Shown: in pieces, positions 39,441 to 49,289 of the stretch
How positions within the stretch are numbered: the first letter of the stretch is position 1
Layout: each line of letters begins with the position of its first letter
Assembly: GCA_905221605.1 (NCBI GenBank)
Contig: CAJNDS010000335.1
Coordinates: 925,579 to 989,578 of the forward strand
Source of the DNA: Symbiodinium natans
Taxonomy: Eukaryota > Sar > Dinophyceae > Suessiales > Symbiodiniaceae
Reading direction: 5' to 3'
Length of the DNA: 64,000 bases
Program-made: the position numbers and the translations under genes
Notes under the pieces: model-generated
Databases searched by the model: none
Seen by the model: only the letters and a program-made list of their open reading frames with translations
Told to the model about the DNA's origin: nothing

Positions 39441-39477
39441 AAAACTCCCGAGCCCCTGAGCCCCAGGCCCCGTCCAG

Positions 39478-39512
39478 ATCTGCCGGAGTTGCCGCAGCTC
39501 GAGCTGTCGCAG
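39478..39512 (+). CDS. Candidate internal exon
   Basis: Acceptor CCGTCCAG|AT, GC donor TCGCAG|GCTCTC. The frame reads LPELPQLELSQ. Short, leucine-rich. Confidence 0.4.
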
Positions 39513-39541
39513 GCTCTCGGATGCCGCCCCCGAAGACTCCT

Positions 39542-39800
39542 TTGGGGTTTAGGGTTTAGGGTTTTAGGGTTTTAGGGTTTTAGGGTTTTAGGGTTTTAGG
39601 GTTTTAGGGTTTTAGGGTTTTAGGGTTTTAGGGTTTTATGGTTTTAGGGTTTTAGGTTTTTAGGGTTTTAGGGTTTTAGGGTTTTAGGGTTTTAGGGTTT
39701 TAGGGTTTTAGGGTTTTAGGGTTTTAGGGTTTTAGGGTTTTAGGGTTTAGGGTTTAGGGTTTGGGGCTTTAGGGTTTAGGGTGTAGGGTTTAGGGCTTGT
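39542..39800 (+). repeat. TTTTAGGG array (8-bp variant)
   Basis: About 24 homogeneous TTTTAGGG units, then TTTAGGG. The 8-bp form is the Chlamydomonas-type telomere unit, but here it is more simply a locally amplified variant. Confidence 0.95.
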
Positions 39801-40055
39801 GGCTTTGGGGTTTAGGGTCTGGGGTTTGGGTTTTGGGGTTTGGGTTTTGGGGTTTGGGCTTACAGGTGTCAGGGTTTCTCTGGTTCTTTAGGCAACCTTC
39901 GATCCTTAGATCCTTGCTTGTTTTGTGGTTTGGGGGGGGGGGGGGGGGGGGGGCGGGGTTCTTAGTAAGGTAGCCTTCAAGATCCTTAGATCCTTTTCTT
40001 TTTTTGGTTGGGGGGGTTCTTAGTAAGGTAGCTGAAGGTTAGCTTCTTAGCTGGG

Positions 40056-40155
40056 TTGGGATGTTCCCCCTTATACGAACAGTTCTTCATAGGGATTCTA
40101 AAAGGGGTACTATAATCCCTATTAAGGATTGTTAGTATAAGGGGGAACATCCCAA
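40056..40155. mobile_element. Intact MITE, TTGGGATGTTCCCCC family
   Basis: 100 bp, almost a perfect palindrome: TTGGGATGTTCCCCCTTATA at one end and its complement at the other, with GGGATTCTAAAAGGGG at the centre. It serves as the uninterrupted reference for 17718-17901. Confidence 0.85.
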
Positions 40156-40480
40156 CCTAGGTGCTAGGTCGGGTTGGGCTCCTTCTGCCATGAATCTGCT
40201 CTGTTGCAATGGTGGTCAGCCTATGCCTATACACCCGCACATGGCATGAGAATTGGTAAAGCCCATGCAGAGTAGTCAGAACCTACAAAATTTGTTTTGG
40301 CTTCTTCACTTAGGCTTTGGGGCCTTGAAGGCTCAAGTTAGCAGTAGTGTTAGGGGTTCTAGGGTTTAGGAGCTTTGTGGGAGTAGCAAGAAGGCACCCA
40401 CCCTATGAAAACAAAACCCGAAGCCCAAAATGCCCTGCACGCCAACTAGCTTCGTGTTATGACTTCTAGACCCTCAACCT
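40156..40480. other. Unique stretch, nothing supported
   Basis: No convincing exon or repeat between the MITE and the next CCCTAAA tract (40480-40548). Confidence 0.4.
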
Positions 40481-40580
40481 TAAGCCCTAAACCCTAAACC
40501 CTAAACCCTAAACCCCAAACCCTAAACCCTAAACCCTAAACCCTAAAATTTTTTAAGTGCCCATGAACCTCCAAGTGAAG

Positions 40581-40649
40581 TGCCAGGCTCTGGATCCTGA
40601 GCTTCTGAGAGGCCGCGCGGGTCGCGAGGGTCAAGACCTGAGGGCTTGG
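40581..40649 (+). CDS. Candidate exon after a MITE-like end
   Basis: The left side reads CATGAACCTCCAAGTGAAG|TGC, the right end of the CTTGGAGG family. The frame is CQALDPELLRGRAGREGQDL then RAW. The donor could be GAGG|GTCAAG or the TGG|GTTTAG of the array that follows. Confidence 0.5.
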
Positions 40650-40848
40650 GTTTAGGGTTTAGGGTTTAGGGTTTAGGGTTTAGGGTTTAGGGTTTAGGGT
40701 TTAGGGTTTAGGGTTTAGGGTTTAGGGTTTAGGGTTTAGGGTTCAGGGTTTAGGGTTTAGGGTTTAGGGTTTAGGGTTTAGGGTTTAGGGTTTAGGGTCT
40801 AGGGTTTAGGGTTTAGGGTTCAGGGTTCAGGGTTTAGGGTTTAGGGCT
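40649..40848 (+). repeat. Large TTTAGGG array
   Basis: About 28 near-perfect units, starting at the end of the exon-like island. Confidence 0.95.
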
Positions 40849-41039
40849 GAGAACCTCAGGTCTTAAACTCTAAGCCCCAAAGCCCGCCCTAAACCCTCCA
40901 CCCTCAACCCTGAGCCCTAAGCCTTCACTTTGGGGTTTAGGGTTTAGGGTTTAGGGGTTAGGGTTTAGGGTTTAGGGTTTAGGGCCATAGGTGCTGACAC
41001 CTCCCAAAACGCCCAAACCCGAATCATTTTTAGAAACCC

Positions 41040-41165
41040 TACTTGGAGGTTCATGGTACGTAAAGAACCCAATGATAACTGTTACTTCATGACCCAAATA
41101 CCACCAAATTAGGGCACCTACAGGGCTTATTATAAGTGTGTTAGAAGTACATGAACCTCCAAGTT
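41040..41165. mobile_element. MITE, TA/CTTGGAGG family (copy 6)
   Basis: Left TACTTGGAGGTTCATGGTAC, right GTACATGAACCTCCAAG. Confidence 0.75.
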
Positions 41166-41323
41166 AAGCCCCGAACAACAGCAACCCTGGACCCTAAACC
41201 TTGCAATCCCTAGAGGCCCCTCAAGCACTACAAGTCCTCAACCCAAACCCTTAGAGCTTAGGGTTTAGGGTTTAGGGTTTTTGGTTTAGAATAGACCCTA
41301 AGCCCCAAACCCCCCTGCCACAG

Positions 41324-41384
41324 GCCTCGTGGTGCAGTGCGTGCAGGTGCTCGTGGGCCTCGAGGAAGACATTGAGCCGGCAGG
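41324..41384 (+). CDS. Candidate internal exon
   Basis: Acceptor CCCTGCCACAG|GC, GC donor GGCAGG|GCTCTC. The frame reads LVVQCVQVLVGLEEDIEPAG, helix-like. Family unknown. Confidence 0.55.
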
Positions 41385-41478
41385 GCTCTCAGTTCCTTAT
41401 TTTGTTTTTTGGGCTTTGTAGGGTTTAGGGTTTAGGGTTTAGGGCTTAGGGTTTAGGGTTTAGGGTTTAGGTTTAGGG

Positions 41479-41579
41479 TTGGGATGTTCCCCCTAAAACT
41501 AACAGTCCTTAATCGGGGATTGTAGTATCCTCGATTAGAATCCCTATGAAGGACTGTTGCTAAAAGGGGGAACCTGCCA
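41479..41579. mobile_element. MITE, TTGGGATGTTCCCCC family (copy 3)
   Basis: Left TTGGGATGTTCCCCCTAAAA, right GCTAAAAGGGGGAACCTGCC, centre uninterrupted. Confidence 0.75.
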
Positions 41580-41647
41580 AGTTTAGGGTTTTGTAGGGTT
41601 TCGGGTTTCCAGGGTTTTAGGGTTCAGGGTCTGAGGGTTGACGGCTT

Positions 41648-41755
41648 ACTTGGAAGCCCTTTTTTCACTTAGCAACTAGGGTGAGTAAGGTGGGTTATAA
41701 GGGGGTTTCTAGGGGATACGCAGGTACACTTACTACGTCAAAAGAGCTTCCAAGT
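41648..41755. mobile_element. MITE, CTTGGAAGCCCTTTT family (copy 2)
   Basis: Left ACTTGGAAGCCCTTTTTTCA, right GTCAAAAGAGCTTCCAAGT: inverted. A left-end fragment of the same family is at 48142. Confidence 0.7.
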
Positions 41756-42380
41756 TGGGGCCCATGGGTTAGGGTTTCGGGCTTTGGGGAGTCAGGCCGT
41801 GCCCCTCATTGTTTTCAGCACGGCGAGCTATAGGGGGTTCGGTTTGAAGCGCACATTTCGGGTCCTTCCAGCCCCCTACACCCTCGGCTCTTGGGCGTCG
41901 AGGTTTCTTGTTGTAGGCAAACCCTAAACCCTAAACCCTAAACCCTAAACCCTAAACCCTAAACCCGAAACCTTCAAGGCTTGGGCTTCAGAATTCTGAG
42001 GGCTTCAAGCCATAAGTCCCGAAGCTGAAGCTCTTAGCCCTGCACCCTTCTATGTTGTGTCTTGGGTTTAGGGTTTAGGGTTTAGGATTTAGGGTTTAGG
42101 GTTTAGGGTTTAGGGTTTAAGGCTTCAGCATGGCGCGGGAGAGTTGCTTGTTAGCGGGTTTACGCCTGGGGGTTTAGGGACTAGGATTTGGGATTTGGGG
42201 TTTGGGGTTTAGGGTTTAGGGTTTAGGGACTAGGATTTGGGATTTGGGGTTTGGGGGGGATCCGGCAAATGAAACCAAGCCTTTGAATCCCAAACCCTGA
42301 CATATCCCAAACAGTTGTGCGCCCAAACATATGATAGGTTCCCCAGATCAGGGTCCTTCTTGGGGCACCCAGGCTAATCG
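41756..42380. other. Unique patches and repeat tracts
   Basis: CCCTAAA at 41920-41970 and TTTAGGG at 42065-42120, plus a direct repeat of GACTAGGATTTGGGATTTGG at 42179 and 42229. No gene supported. Confidence 0.5.
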
Positions 42381-42383
42381 GAA

Positions 42384-42510
42384 GTGGGAGGATCTCGAAA
42401 GTAGACCCCTTAATTGTTTAGGGTTTGGGGGTTTAGGGCTTAGGGGCAAGAACACTAACACGCTATTCCAGCGTACTTGGGCACCGCATTGGGGGTTCTA
42501 CTTCCCAAGC
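42384..42510. mobile_element. MITE, GGGAGGATC family with repeat inside
   Basis: Left GTGGGAGGATCTCGAAAGTA, right GGGGGTTCTACTTCCCAAGC. GTTTAGGG-like sequence (42416-42444) again sits inside the element. Confidence 0.5.
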
Positions 42511-42599
42511 CAAAAGCCCTAGGAGTTCTGCAATCTAGATCCTTCCTGGAGTGTGAGGTTAAAGGTTTAGTTTAGTTTAGGGTTTAGGGCTTAGGGTTC

Positions 42600-42739
42600 A
42601 CCAAGTTCGCGGTACTTATAACCGAATTATAACTGTGCTTATCACCCACTCACAAGCCGCTTAAGTCCCTTAGTATGGGTTACAATTGGGTCATAAGTGC
42701 AGTTAGAATTGGGTTACTAAGTATCCTGAACCTATAAGT
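42600..42739. mobile_element. MITE, TA/CTTGGAGG family (copy 7), degenerate
   Basis: Interior GTACTTATAACCGAATTATA and AGTTAGAATTGGGTTACTAAG match the family; the ends are diverged. Confidence 0.6.
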
Positions 42740-42917
42740 AGGGTTCGGCGGTGTATATAAGGGTTATATAAAGTTATGAAACAGGGGAGCCCATTTTAAG
42801 GGCCCATACTTCAGATCCCCTATCGGGCATGAACCCCCCTAGCCCTAAACCCTAAACCCTAAACCCTAAACCCTAAACCCTAAACCCTAAACCCTAAACC
42901 CTAAACTCTTTATCAAG

Positions 42918-42977
42918 GATACGCCCCTCATGGACGTGGGCCTCACGAGCCAGCTGGCGGTCGTCCTTCGGGAGACT
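42918..42977 (+). CDS. Candidate exon
   Basis: Acceptor TTTATCAAG|GAT; the frame reads DTPLMDVGLTSQLAVVLRE. Follows a CCCTAAA array (42844-42905). Donor uncertain. Family unknown. Confidence 0.45.
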
Positions 42978-43044
42978 CCTTCGAGCTTCGTTCCCCCCCC
43001 CCCCCCCCAAGCGAACCCCGCTCGATGCCACCAAACCGTAAACC

Positions 43045-43045
<1 letters not shown>

Positions 43046-43111
<66 letters not shown>

Positions 43112-43220
43112 ACCCTTAACCCTCAACCCTAAACCGTAAGCCCTAAACCCTAAACCCTAAACCCTAAACCCTTAACCCTTAACCCTTAACCCTAAATTGT
43201 AAATCCTTAACCCTAAACCC
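43046..43220 (-). repeat. CCCTCAA array then CCCTAAA/CCCTTAA
   Basis: About ten homogeneous CCCTCAA units, then other variants. Confidence 0.95.
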
Positions 43221-43337
43221 AACTTCGGTTTAGGGTCTAGGGTTTTTCAAGGTATTTCTCGTTGCTAGCCCTGAGCCCTCAACCCTGCTAGAAGTTTTTT
43301 TGGATGCTTACCTGCTCCTCTAATTTCTTATAGGGTC

Positions 43338-43460
43338 CTTAAGGGAGGGGTGTTCATGGGCGGTAGGTACCTAGGGAGCCTTCGAGAAGCTTAAGGGTAG
43401 TGGGGAGTATTAGAAAAACCTTGGGGGTACCTACCCCCCCTTAAGAACCCCCCTCCCTTA
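43338..43460. mobile_element. MITE, TTAAGGGNGGGGG family (copy 2)
   Basis: Left CTTAAGGGAGGGGTGTTCAT, right TTAAGAACCCCCCTCCCTTA; GGTACCTA(G/C) near both arms. A fragment recurs at 50164-50210. Confidence 0.65.
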
Positions 43461-43639
43461 CCTGCTCCTCTCCGTTAGGGAGTTGAGGGCCCGCTCAGGC
43501 CCAAGTTCTTGAATCCCAAATCCTACTCCCCCCCCCCGCCCTACTCCCCCCTACTCCCCCCCCCCCCCCCCAAGACTGGGCGAACCCAAAGGCCGAACCC
43601 TCCTAAGACCCAAACCCCCAAGCCCCAAGCAAAACGACC

Positions 43640-43866
43640 CTCCTAAACCCCTAAACCCCTAAACCCCGAAACCCCTAAACCCCTAACCCTAAAACCCCTA
43701 AACCCTCCTAAACCCCTAAACCCTAAACCCCTAAACCCCCCCCTAAACCCCCTAAACGCCCCAAACCCCTACCCCCTAACCCCTAAACCCTAAACCCTAA
43801 ACCCTAAACCCTAAACCCTAAACCCTAAACCCTAAACCCTAAACCCTAAACCCTAAACCCTAAACT
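43640..43866 (-). repeat. CCCCTAAA then CCCTAAA array
   Basis: Runs directly into the left end of the 1.8-kb element. Confidence 0.9.
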
Positions 43867-43869
43867 AAG

Positions 43870-44016
43870 TGAGGGGTCGCTTCCGTCGAGCGACAGACCC
43901 CGAACGCTCGGCCGAGGGCCTTACAGCCCGAGCGCCCAAGCGAAAAGAGAAACGGAAAGGGGAGGGTTAAGCCTCACCGTCTGTCCTGGACAGGCCAACG
44001 GACATCGGCCTTTTTT
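43870..44016 (+). ncRNA. Candidate structured RNA with T-run terminator (copy A)
   Basis: Successive stems: GGGGTCGCT/AGCGAC-GACCCC; GCTCGG/CCGAGC enclosing GGGC/GCCC; GAGG/CCTC; CTGTC/GACAG; then GGCC...GGCC directly before TTTTTT. The last resembles a Pol III stop. RNA family not recognised. Confidence 0.4.
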
Positions 44017-44269
44017 ACGACAACGTCAGTACTCGGCTAAGGGATGGCCGGCACCCAGACCACCTTTAGCGTAGCTAAAGTAAAACCCCAAATCGGAACC
44101 CTTTGCCTGTGGAGGTCAATTCAGGGTTTTGGGTTCAGGGTTTGCCGGGCCCCCCCCCCCGGGGGCCCCCTGGTCCCTGGTAGCTGGATTCCTGGACCAG
44201 GAGGCTGGCGAGGGGTCCAGGCAGGCTGACTGCTCAATTTCGTGATTTTGGGCGGCTTTTGGCCCTCCG

Positions 44270-44700
44270 CCGGGCCAAGGGCCCCCCGGGCCAAGGGCCC
44301 CCCGGGCCAAGGGCCCCCCGGGCCAAGGGCCCACCGGGCCAAGGGCCCCCCGAGCCAAGGCCCCCCAGACCAAGGGCCGGGCCCCGCAAACCAAAGGGCT
44401 CGGGCCAAGGCACCCCTTGAGCCCCCCGAGCCAAGGGCCCGCCTGGCCAAGGGCCCCCCTGGCCCAGTACCCCGGCGGGCCAGGGGCCCCCGGGCCAACC
44501 CCCCCCCGGGCCAAGGAAGCCTCCCAGGCCCTTCCAAGACCCTCCGAGCAAAGCGCCCCTGCACCAAGCGTCCCGGACCAAGCAAGGCCCCTGGGGCCAA
44601 GGGCCCCCAGGCCAAGGGCCCCCAGGCCAAGGCCAAAGGCCCCGTCGCAGGCAAGGCCCTCGGAGCTAAGGCCAAACCGAAGAGCCCGCAGACCCCCCCC
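44270..44700. repeat. GGGCCAAGGGCCCCCC minisatellite
   Basis: Tandem and palindromic GGGCC/AAGG units. Long Pro/Ala/Gly-rich frames are open on both strands but reflect composition. The length and order differ in copy B. Confidence 0.85.
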
Positions 44701-45683
44701 CCAACTAGGGCTCAGCCAAGGGCCTCTCGGGCCAAGGGCCCCCCCACACCAACACCCTCGCAGGGAATCGCACGCTCAGGAAGCCCCCAAGAACCGCCAA
44801 GAGCCACCAAAAGGCTTCAAAAGCTTCAAAAGGCCCACTAAAAGAAGGGGACCACAAGATTTGTCCGTGCCCACAATGAAAAATGCGATTTTTGAATATT
44901 GAAAACGATGGTTTTAGGTACCCTTGCCCGCAATGAAAAATGTTCTTTTTTAGTACTGAAATCGATGGCTCCCCCCAAATCAGCAAGGACCTCTACGGGC
45001 CCTAACGTGCCGAAGGACCGAGGCTACTAAACCCTAACACCGCAAAAGCCTGCGAAGGCCTTCAAGCAAATAAGGGCCTCTACGGGCCCTAACTTGCCGA
45101 AGGCCCGAAAAGGGCCGAGGCTACCCCGAACCCGAGCTTAAACCCTAGCGATTGAAATACTCATTGGCGAAAAATTCATTAATAGGTTCCCTGACCTTTA
45201 AATGAATAAAACCTCTGACACGCCGAAGGTCCGAACAAGGCCCCGAGAGACCCCAAGAGCCACCAAAATGCTTCAAAAGGCTTCAAAAGGCCCCCTAAAA
45301 GAAGGGGGACCCCAGGATGCCCGTACCCGCAATGAAAAATGCGATTTTTTGGTAGTGAAATCGATGCTTAATTGAGCCCTTAAAGAAGGGGAATCCAGGA
45401 GCAGACACAAAGGGATTCCCTGACCTTCAAATAAATAAGGGCCTCTACGGGCCCTGACACGCCGAAGGCCCGAAAAGGGCCGAGGCTACCCCCAACCCCA
45501 GCTTAAACCCTAACAGCGCAACTTTAAAACATCAAAGCAAGCATCAAAGCACAAGAAAGTAAATTCCATAAACCCTAAACCCTAATAGAGTATAGTTTGG
45601 GTGGCCGGGGTGGGTTGACGGGCAACGCGAGCGCGCGGCCCGGGGTGTTTCACACCCGAGCGCGCGCCCTCCCCTGACACCCC

Positions 45684-45776
45684 CTAAACCCTAAACCCTA
45701 AACCCTAAACCCTAAACCCTAAACCCTAAACCCTAAACCCTAAACCCTAAACCCTAAACCCTAAACCCTAAACCCT
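45684..45776 (-). repeat. CCCTAAA array
   Basis: Perfect array at the right border of copy A. Confidence 0.95.
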
Positions 45777-45778
45777 AG

Positions 45779-45852
45779 AAAGTGTGTGTTGAAGCAGCGC
45801 AGCAGCAAGCCCCAGAAGACCCTGAGCTGCTGTTGATGCTGTCGGCCACACA
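45779..45852 (+). CDS. Candidate internal exon
   Basis: The acceptor CCCTAG|AAA is a variant repeat unit; the donor ACACA|GTTTAG is the first unit of the next TTTAGGG tract. The frame reads VEAAQQQAPEDPELLLMLSA. Precedes the terminal exon at 45918. Confidence 0.5.
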
Positions 45853-45917
45853 GTTTAGGGTTTAGGGTTTAGGGTTTAGGGTTTAGGGTTTAGGGTTTAG
45901 GGAAATAGCATCTGAAG

Positions 45918-45971
45918 CTGGAGACCGTCAAGCGATACCTCACAAGAGCAGAGGCGCTAGGAGCCGCTTGA
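45918..45971 (+). CDS. Candidate terminal exon, MIT-like helix
   Basis: Acceptor GCATCTGAAG|CTG; the frame reads LETVKRYLTRAEALGAA then TGA. The VKRYLTRAEAL pattern resembles the last helix of MIT domains (as in Vps4-type proteins), an inference from one motif. About 200 bp of unique, non-open sequence follows, as expected of a 3' UTR. Confidence 0.5.
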   Translation: METVKRYLTRAEALGAA

Positions 45972-46725
45972 CATCAGCAATCCCTTCCTCTTAACGTACC
46001 GCCAGCTATCTCACATGGCCGTTTCCGCTGGTTCATTCTGCTTCCCATTGCGGCCGAAGTGGCACGCGTACCAAGAGCTGAACCTCATCATGTTCCAGAC
46101 TCTCTAGAACCGCCGATTTCGGCACTGTTTCAGGGATGAAGACTGCATGGGCCAAGCGAAGCACGTCGTCCGAAGAGTACACGGGTTTAGGGTTTAGGGT
46201 TTAGGGTTTAGGGGTTAAGGTTGCTTGAAACCCGCACGTTGTGACGACTCCTCATGCGCTGCTCGCATGGTCGTTGAGCCAGTAGGGTTCCTGATTGTAC
46301 ACATGGGGAGAAGGTTCCTGTAGGGTTTAGGTTCAGGGTTTACTGGGAGCATCGGAACTTACTAGACCCACGATCCTGCAAGTACATAGAGGTTTTAGGG
46401 TTTTAAGGGTTTCGGCCAAAACCATTTCAGAAATGAACGCCCCAAAGCCTCGTTCTAGTTCCGATACCTGACGCCTTTACCTTGAACCCCAAAACCCCAA
46501 AAGGACCTGAGCACATCAACCCAGAGTTTGGGGTTTCTGGCTCTAGGGCTTAGGAGACCAGCAAGCTTCCACCCCAGGCAAAGGCATAAAACCCTACACC
46601 CTGAACCCTGAACCCTGAACCCTAACCCTAAACCCTAAACCCTAAACCCTAAACCCTAAACCCTAAACCCTAAACCCTAAACCCTAAACCGCCTAAACCC
46701 TAAACCCAATATAATCCCGAAACCA

Positions 46726-46784
<59 letters not shown>

Positions 46785-46820
46785 ACCCTAAACCCTAAAC
46801 TGTAACCCTAAACCCTAAAC
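45972..46820. other. 3' flank, mixed repeats
   Basis: Unique sequence to 46180, TTTAGGG at 46183-46215, scattered unique patches, CCCTAAA at 46615-46690, and a homogeneous CCCTCAA block at 46728-46785. No further exon supported. Confidence 0.55.
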
Positions 46821-46836
46821 CGAAATCGCAACAAAG

Positions 46837-46919
46837 CGAGAGGACCAGCTCACCACCATGTTGCCGGGGCTCCACCCCCCTCTTCCCGTGGCTCGGGCAT
46901 GCAGTCGTTCTTCGTTCAG
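46837..46919 (+). CDS. Candidate exon
   Basis: Acceptor GCAACAAAG|CGA; the frame reads REDQLTTMLPGLHPPLPVAR then ACSRS. The donor may be TTCAGG|GTTTAG. Family unknown. Confidence 0.45.
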
Positions 46920-47252
46920 GGTTTAGGGCTATGGTTCTTGACCCTAAGCTCTAAACCCTAAACCCTAAACCCTAAGCCCTGAGCCCTAAGCCCTAAACCT
47001 TAAACCCTAAACCCTAAACCCAAAACCCTAAACCCGAAACCCCGAGCCTACAGTCTGAAGCAATAGAGCGGTTAGATAGGGAAGTCGCAAGGGGCCTCTG
47101 ATAATTATCCGTTGTTCGCCCAAACCCTCAACGTAGGCCTGAACCCTAAACCCGACACCCGAAACCCGAAACCCTCAACCCCCAACCAGACCCTTAAACC
47201 CTAAACCCTAAACCCTAAACCCTCAACCCTCAACCCTAAACCCCCCCCTGGG

Positions 47253-47339
47253 TTTCGGGCACTCGGCGCCGAGGTGACGCTAATTTTCGATTACCCCTCC
47301 ACCGCCGCCATTTCGCAGTTGGTACAGCAGACTGCGCAG
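47253..47339 (+). CDS. Possible polyketide-synthase carrier-protein exon
   Basis: The frame reads FRALGAEVTLIFDYPSTAAI then SQLVQQTAQ, ending at GCGCAG|GAGGTG (GA donor). TLIFDYPSTAAISQLV is the hallmark of the last part of an acyl carrier (phosphopantetheine-binding) domain in polyketide synthases; the Ser-bearing helix would lie in an earlier exon and is not seen here. The left edge runs into a C-rich repeat without an AG, so the exon may be truncated. Confidence 0.5.
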
Positions 47340-47787
47340 GAGGTGCCGGGCCCGACCTGGGGGTTCATGGTACTTAATGACGAAGGCTTTAGGGTTTAGG
47401 GTTTAGGGTTTAGAGTCTTACGGTTTCGGGGGGATTTTGTTTTTGAAGCCCAACTTTTGCTGGGTTGGGGGGAGAAGGGGGCATTGGGGCAAGGGATGAT
47501 TTGGAAGCCCCAAGGCGCGCGCTCCCGCTCCCATCTCTCTAGCCCAAACCTCTACAACTTTCAGGGCCAGAACCCTAAACCCAAAACCCAAATCCCAAAA
47601 CCCTAAACCCTAAACCCTGAACCCTAAACCTAAAACCTAAACCCTAAACCCTAAACCCAAATGGTTGAGGAATTTAGAGTTTTTGTACACCCCCCCCCCC
47701 CTATGTTCATCCCCTAAAAAGGACTGTTAGATTTAGGGTGGGCTTTAGGCACCCCAACCCCTACCCCCCGTCCCCTCTATTGGCCAG

Positions 47788-47882
47788 GCCTGCCGACGTA
47801 GCGCGGCAGGCTGAATGGGCCAAAGAAGCCCATTCAGACTGCGTGCGGTCCAAGCCCGACTGGGAGACTCCGGCAACAAAAA
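47788..47882 (+). CDS. Candidate internal exon
   Basis: Acceptor ATTGGCCAG|G; the frame reads PADVARQAEWAKEAHSDCVR then SKPDWETPATK. The donor may be AAAAA|GTTGGG. Helix-like; family unknown. Confidence 0.45.
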
Positions 47883-48405
47883 GTTGGGTTTGGGGTTTGG
47901 CGTTTGGGGTTTAGGGTTTAGCGCTTAGGCCCTCGTTGCGGGAGGTTTTTTGGGCCCGCTTTCTGGCACATGGGAAGTCTTCAGATGGGTTGTGAGTATA
48001 TAGGATATCTAAAGTTGCAGTTTTGGATCTTTGTTTCGGAACTTCTAAACCTACTTTCAACTACCCATGAACCTTCAAGCAAGTTTTAATTAGGGTTTAG
48101 CCTGAAACCAAGCCCAAACCCCAAACCGGGTTTAGGGTTAAGCTCTTTTGACTTAGTCAGTAGGGTTAGTAAGTTGGGTTCTGGGGGTTATTCAAGGGGG
48201 AACCTAGGGGGGTAGCCCTAAACCCTAAACCCTAAACCCTAAACCCTCAACCCTAAACCCTAAACCCTAAACCCCAAACCCTAAACCCTAAACCCTAAAC
48301 CCTAAACCCTATAGAGGGGGGGGGGGAAGGTAGCAGGGAAACCCATGGAAGTCGCCGCTGAGAAGCAAGTCTCGGGCTTCCGGAGTCGTCGGCTTAGGGT
48401 CAGGG
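47883..48405. other. Unique and repeat patches
   Basis: A CTTTTGACTTAG MITE fragment at 48142-48210 and a CCCTAAA tract at 48215-48310. No gene supported. Confidence 0.45.
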
Positions 48406-48630
48406 GGGTTTAGGGTTTAGGGTTTAGGGTTTAGGGTTTAGGGTTTAGGGTTTAGGGTTTAGGGTTTCCTCAGCCCTCAGTCCCCAAGTCGCCAACCCTC
48501 AGCCCTAAAGCTTAAACCCCATTTAGGTTGCTAAGGCTTAGGGTTGAGGGTGTAGGGTTTAGGATTAAGGGTTCAGGGTTTAGGGTTTAGGGTCTAGGGT
48601 TGAGGGTTTAGGGTTTAGGGTTTAGGGCTA
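48405..48630 (+). repeat. TTTAGGG tracts
   Basis: Perfect at 48405-48470, degenerate at 48535-48628. Confidence 0.9.
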
Positions 48631-48736
48631 CTTGGATTTTCTGGGTACTTGGAAAGCCCACACAACTGTACTTACAACACGGATATAAGCCCGTTCAGTG
48701 CCATAAAATGGTTAGAATTGGGATATGAGTACCCTA
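48631..48736. mobile_element. MITE, TA/CTTGGAGG family (copy 8), degenerate
   Basis: TACTTGG left end and interior ACTGTACTTACAAC match the family; the right end is lost. Confidence 0.5.
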
Positions 48737-49289
48737 GACCCTAAACCCAAACCCTAAACCCTAAACACTAAACCCCCAAGACCTGAAAAAACAAATTGTG
48801 TAGCTTCCCCATATGGTGGTCTTGGAGAACCCTTCAAACGTCCATTTTTTCATGCTTTTAGACCATTTTGGGCTACCACAAGCTCCAATCTAGGCCGAAA
48901 CAGAAGGATTGTGTCGCTAGTTTGGCACCTTGGAAAACCCCCACCCCCAAAAAAAAGGCAAACCTAAACCCCCAAACCCGCGGGCGATTGAGAGGCCTTT
49001 CGGAGATGTTGGTTCCGGGAGCAATGGGTGTGAGGACAGCCTTCCTGCCCTCGGAGCGACTCCAATACCCTTTTTGATTTTCCAGTTAGGGTTTAGGGTT
49101 TTGGGTTTATCGGGGGCTACAGGGTTTATGCGGTTCAGGGTTTCTTTGGGGTTTAGGGTTTAGGGTTTATAGGTTTGCAGGGCTTACAGGGTTTAGAGGG
49201 TTTAGGGTTTAGGTCTTAGGGTTCTCAACTTAGGAACATTCCTGAGATCCGCAAATAGTCGGATTCCCTTACAACAAGGAGCCCAAGAA

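Larger units (their letters stand above)
43867..45680 (+). mobile_element. 1.8-kb duplicated element, copy A
   Basis: From CTAAGTGAGGGGTCGC to CCTCCCCTGACAC, nearly the same sequence as 53819-55623 apart from the central GC-rich minisatellite. CCCTAAA arrays abut both ends of both copies. The layout is a hairpin-rich leader, a GGGCCAAGGGCCCCCC minisatellite, paired CCCGCAATGAAAAATGCGAT units, about three 100-bp CTCTACGGGCCCTAAC units, and a GC-rich end with GCGAGCGCGCG and its complement. No transposase or reverse transcriptase is visible, so if mobile it depends on enzymes elsewhere. Confidence 0.75.

Noticed and set aside
44116-44902. Pro/Ala/Gly-rich frames up to 199 codons on both strands
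   Set aside because: They lie in the GGGCCAAGGGCC minisatellite; the equivalent region in copy B encodes different peptides, so there is no protein-level conservation.
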